Origin: Sambucus nigra
Lineage: Eukaryota; Streptophyta; Magnoliopsida; Dipsacales; Adoxaceae
Length of the DNA stretch: 64,000 nt
Direction: 5' to 3'
Assembly: GCA_949130495.1 (NCBI GenBank)
Contig: OX422211.1
Coordinates: 334,212,504-334,276,503, forward strand
Positions within the stretch are counted from its first letter, which is position 1, and each line of letters opens with the position of its first letter. The notes beneath the pieces were generated by a model. The model ran no database searches and had not been told where the DNA came from. It worked only from the letters and a program-made list of their open reading frames with translations. The position numbers and the translations under genes are program-made. Of the stretch, positions 60,832 to 64,000 are shown piece by piece.

Positions 60832-60851
60832 CGTTCCCACATACGGAACCA
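60832..60851 (-). other. Decayed primer binding site of element B2
   Basis: The minus strand reads TGGTTCCGTATGTGGGAACG next to the LTR, similar to B's site with changes in the TGGCGCCG core. Confidence 0.55.
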
Positions 60852-60854
60852 AAA

Positions 60855-61765
60855 TGATGATGCTGGAAACTGCACCAACAGATAAGGTGTTAACAAGCAT
60901 AAGCAAGTGATAACAATGGCAGCACAAGAGTGTATATATATATAGTAGGAGATACGAAGAAGGGGATGAACACATCAATATAAGTGGTTCAGCAATTGCC
61001 TACGTCCACTGTGCAAGTGAGTTTAAATATCACTATCAAATTAAGCTCTAATGGCCTTAGTAATACAATCACTCCTCTTTCTCTCTCTACTGTCAATGCA
61101 ACAGAGTTTTGGTTAGGGTTTATATTTTTAGATCCTTTACAAAGTAGAGGATGACCTCTATATATAGTGCTTAGGGGGTGTAATGTACCCCCTAAGCATG
61201 CAATGAGCATGTGCATGAAGATCCAACCAGTATGAGGATGACATCTAGCTGATCTTAAATAAACAATAATGACCTCAATATTCCCTCACATGGAGGGAAT
61301 GATTCAGTTGTAACAGATTTGTCCTCGTGTACCAAACCATGTATGTGCTTGTAGATGCTCGGAGTTCTTTGATTGGTGCAGCCTCGGCCTGGAAGATTAC
61401 GAGGTTGGTGAAGTCCAACTATTGCTTTGCTATGAGGTTATTCATAAGGACTTCGGCCAGTAAGGCTAGCCGAGGATAGGTATGTGTAGTTATAACATCG
61501 GCTTGGGGCGATGATGACGTCGCAAGATGATTGATCCCATGTAACATTATTGATCTCGGTTGATGATTTGTAACGTCAGCCTAGGACGAAACTCATGAGT
61601 CCTTTTTGTCCTCGGCTGATGCCCATCTAAGGTTGGTGTATGAGATCATTGCAATGTTGGATGGGGACGACCTCCTGAGTGACGACCTTACTAGTGGTTG
61701 ACAGACTTTTGGTCACCTCGGCTAAGAGGTTAGCTGAGGTTGGTTGATCTGAGAAAGAGGGTGCA
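60855..61765 (-). repeat. 5' LTR of element B2
   Basis: 911 bp, homologous to both LTRs of B. It contains the TATA box (minus, 61156-61168) and a perfect upstream palindrome GCTTAGGGGG/CCCCCTAAGC (61169-61197). To its right lies CTTTGGGCATATCAAT, which in B is internal sequence next to the 3' LTR. Confidence 0.85.
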
Positions 61766-61781
61766 CTTTGGGCATATCAAT

Positions 61782-63280
61782 TCGTAACACTGCAACATGA
61801 CCAAAGAGTTTGCATTGACATATTGAGTCGATCTTTTGGATTTGTTTATTTCCCTCCTACTACTCTCACTATATGGATAATGAGGTGTGAGTCTTGTATG
61901 GGTAATCAAGTATTTTTTGAGTTTTTGGGAGTCTTTCATGGAATATACAAAGAGGGATATTGAAAATTAAAACATTTCTAATATATATAGATTGACTATC
62001 TCATATGTCGAAACATTGAGTCTTTCATGTCACATAGACTTGATTCATTTGAGTGAGGTGCGCTCTTGTGTCTAGATTGAACCTTTGAATATTGATGACC
62101 TTTCTTATCTCTCGCTGAAGGCTTCAGTTGATGAAAATGAAGACCATGTCCTTGTACGGAGTTTGATTTAAATTTTGGAAAATTGTATATAGGTACATAT
62201 TTTCGTAATTGAGAGAATTTTTTCATAAAACAGTATTGAAAAATAATTTCTCTAACTGATATATTTTTTTAACTTAGGTCTTCACACAGTTTACTTTTAA
62301 GCCCGTGCACATGGTGGCGTTTGCATAACATCATTATGTGCCAGTGCATTGGCCTTGATTCCACACTACATGGAATCGTGCACACGAAAAAATTTCACCA
62401 TGATCATGATTACATAAAATATTGAATTTTTATAGTAAATAGCCATGTTTCTCTCCATTTGATTGAAATCATTTTCCCTCATTTTAAAATATTTTATCTA
62501 AGGATATTTTCAAGTTTGTGAGGTTTTATTTATCTCTCAAAATAAAATTTCAAAATTCAATTGAGAGTTTGAAAGTTTTTTAGATCTAGAATGAGATTTA
62601 TATTTGCGATGTGTTTTTGAGTGATTTAAATCCACAATCTAGTCAATGTTATATCTACGTACGATTTTTTGTTATAAAATTCTCCTTTATCTCAAAGAGT
62701 AGTCACTTAAAGTTATTGGTGAATTTGGAGTGTGGCTCAACATCAAGGAAGATAATAAACTTTTTCGCTCATAACATGGAACTTATGGTGGATTATCATT
62801 GACTATGGGGTAAATTTGAAAGGTTCATAGGTAACTACACGATAGAGATTGTATGACAGGTTACTTATTGTCTTTCATAAAATTACTTTTCAAATAGAAA
62901 TGAGAATTGAAGTGCAACGAGGTTATATTAGCCCTAGGTGGAATTTTTCCTCACAAATCTTGTCTTGTGTTTGTTCGGGATTGGTCCTTATGCTCTTGAA
63001 CACGTTTGACCACACAATTAATGTTGATTGAATTTGAATTAAGTAATTTTGGATAAAATTGAATTAGGAGTGTTAAATTGTGTTTCCACATCTTGATTTT
63101 CTAGATTCTTTTTTTTTGTGCTTAACAAGACAATTAACACGTGTCCTTAACAAAACTAATGTTAAGAGATTTGAATTTGGAAGAAATTTTGTTGAATTAA
63201 AAAATAACCCCATGAAGCTTTCAAACCTATTCACCTCCTCTAGGTTTGTGTATGTTGTTTACACACGTTTTATTACAGTA
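61782..63280. other. AT-rich region without an assigned feature
   Basis: No transposon domain, RNA gene or convincing coding frame is visible. A short perfect inverted repeat, GATTCCA/TGGAATC, lies near 62358-62378. The text ACCTATTCACCTCCTCTAGG near 63229 resembles a phrase common at the end of some plant copia LTRs, but no primer site follows. Confidence 0.4.
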
Positions 63281-63290
63281 GGAATGGTTT

Positions 63291-63720
63291 TCACAAAAGG
63301 GGCAAATGGTTCAGACTCAATGTGGATCGATTGAAGTCCATTCCTAGTGCCTGGAAGACAAATGATTCGTCGATGTCAGTGATTTCAGTGTTATATGCAC
63401 TTTCTATGTTAGAGGAAATCAAGTTAGCAAACTTGATGGTCAGGGGTTTCACCTCATGATTTTGGCCTTTAGTCAAGGTAAATTTGTCCTCGAACAAGAT
63501 CTTAAATCCAACATTCAATTTCCTCTCATCATCATCATACCATCATTCGGGGAAGTTGTAATAGCTAAAATCCTCACTTACATTGATAAAATACCCATTT
63601 AGAGAGTCTACAGAGATGGATTCTTTCGTCTTTAATACTCCTTTTTGTAGGCTTCTTCTAAGAAAATGGGCTCGAGGAACTCCCTGATTTGGATTAATAG
63701 GTCACCCGTGGGTCAACTCG
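63291..63720 (-). pseudogene. Unidentified coding-like remnant
   Basis: On the minus strand one frame runs about 140 codons with two stops (near 63540 and 63700). Key strings are GVPRAHFLRRSLQKGVLKTK, SVDSLNGYFINVSEDFSYYN, FKILFEDKFTLTKGQNHEV and FVFQALGMDFNRSTLSL. Composition and continuity look like protein-coding sequence rather than LTR. I do not recognise the family; it could be a host gene fragment or a transposon ORF. A stop near 63290 ends it. Confidence 0.3.
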
Positions 63721-64000
63721 AATCGGTTCGGTTGCGCTAGTCTTAAGGGATGTGAAACAACCCCATATAATCTTTATTTTTCTTTTTATTTGATTAAAGT
63801 TCAAATATTTAGCATACAATTCCATTTTCTATCAGTATATCACAATATAATAAATGTAGAACACATTAGAGTGCCTTTAGGGTTCCAATGATCATATCTA
63901 CTAACGTAAGAGGTTAAGCAATGCTTACCTATAATACACTTTCAAATATGGAACCACATTTACCCTGCTGTAATAAATGAAAGGTGTAAGCCAATGCTCA
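63721..64000. other. AT-rich end of window
   Basis: No feature seen. It contains CGAATCGGTTCGG-like text near 63719, similar to motifs in the F LTRs but too short to assign. Confidence 0.3.

Larger units (their letters stand above)
55236..61765 (-). mobile_element. Element B2: truncated Tat-type element
   Basis: It has a 5' LTR (60855-61765), primer site remnant, gag and protease (58420-60672, 55236-55560), then a truncation at 55236, where the homologous point in B is about 17893. RT, integrase, the array region, antisense ORF and 3' LTR are absent. The solo LTR E interrupts it. Confidence 0.85.

Overview
This window is intergenic plant nuclear DNA built almost entirely of LTR retrotransposons inserted into one another. 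The evidence is: Ty3/gypsy pol with chromodomains, Tat-type gag-pol, a Ty1/copia-type gag, TG...CA-bounded LTRs, primer sites of the TGGTATCAGAGC (initiator tRNA-Met) and TGGCGCCG types, polypurine tracts and 5-bp target duplications. The Tat, Tekay-like and copia mixture points to an angiosperm; the species cannot be read from the sequence. No intact host gene, rRNA, tRNA or CRISPR array was found.

Layout, left to right. 1-3790 is the 3' part of a plus-strand Tat-type element (G): an antisense ORF and a probable 3' LTR. 3868-4966 is a non-LTR segment (X) that also occurs at 51396-52501. Element A, a minus-strand chromodomain gypsy element, is the base of the nest. Its 3' LTR is 4967-7887, and its body lies in three blocks (7888-8922, 21492-24296, 49515-50474), followed by a broken 5' LTR at 50475-51395. 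Element B (8923-21491, minus, Tat-type) sits in A's integrase. It carries gag, protease, RT, RNase H, integrase, a 22-unit tandem array and an antisense gene with likely introns. Element C (24297-49514, plus) sits in A's gag. Element D (27013-36815, minus, chromovirus, LTRs differing at 4 of 2167 positions) sits in C's 5' LTR. Element F (39098-44892, minus, copia-type gag without pol, perfect GGTAG target duplication) sits in C's internal region.

Right of the nest, 51396-55235 repeats X plus A's LTR. 55236-61765 is a second Tat-type element (B2: 5' LTR, gag, protease, then truncated), interrupted by a solo LTR (E, 55561-58419) with a perfect ATACA target duplication. 61766-64000 is AT-rich and largely unexplained, with one coding-like minus-strand remnant.

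The genes shown are retrotransposon replication functions: Gag, protease, RT/RNase H and integrase, with chromodomain targeting in A and D. Every element with readable coding sequence has a break or a changed catalytic residue, so none looks autonomous as it stands. The most unusual structure is a run of nine short hairpins with different stem sequences, separated by a recurring ACAAATCC-like linker, inside both LTRs of the young element D. Other notable structures are a five-unit higher-order repeat in B's 3' region and a covarying palindrome abutting the TATA box of the Tat-type LTRs.
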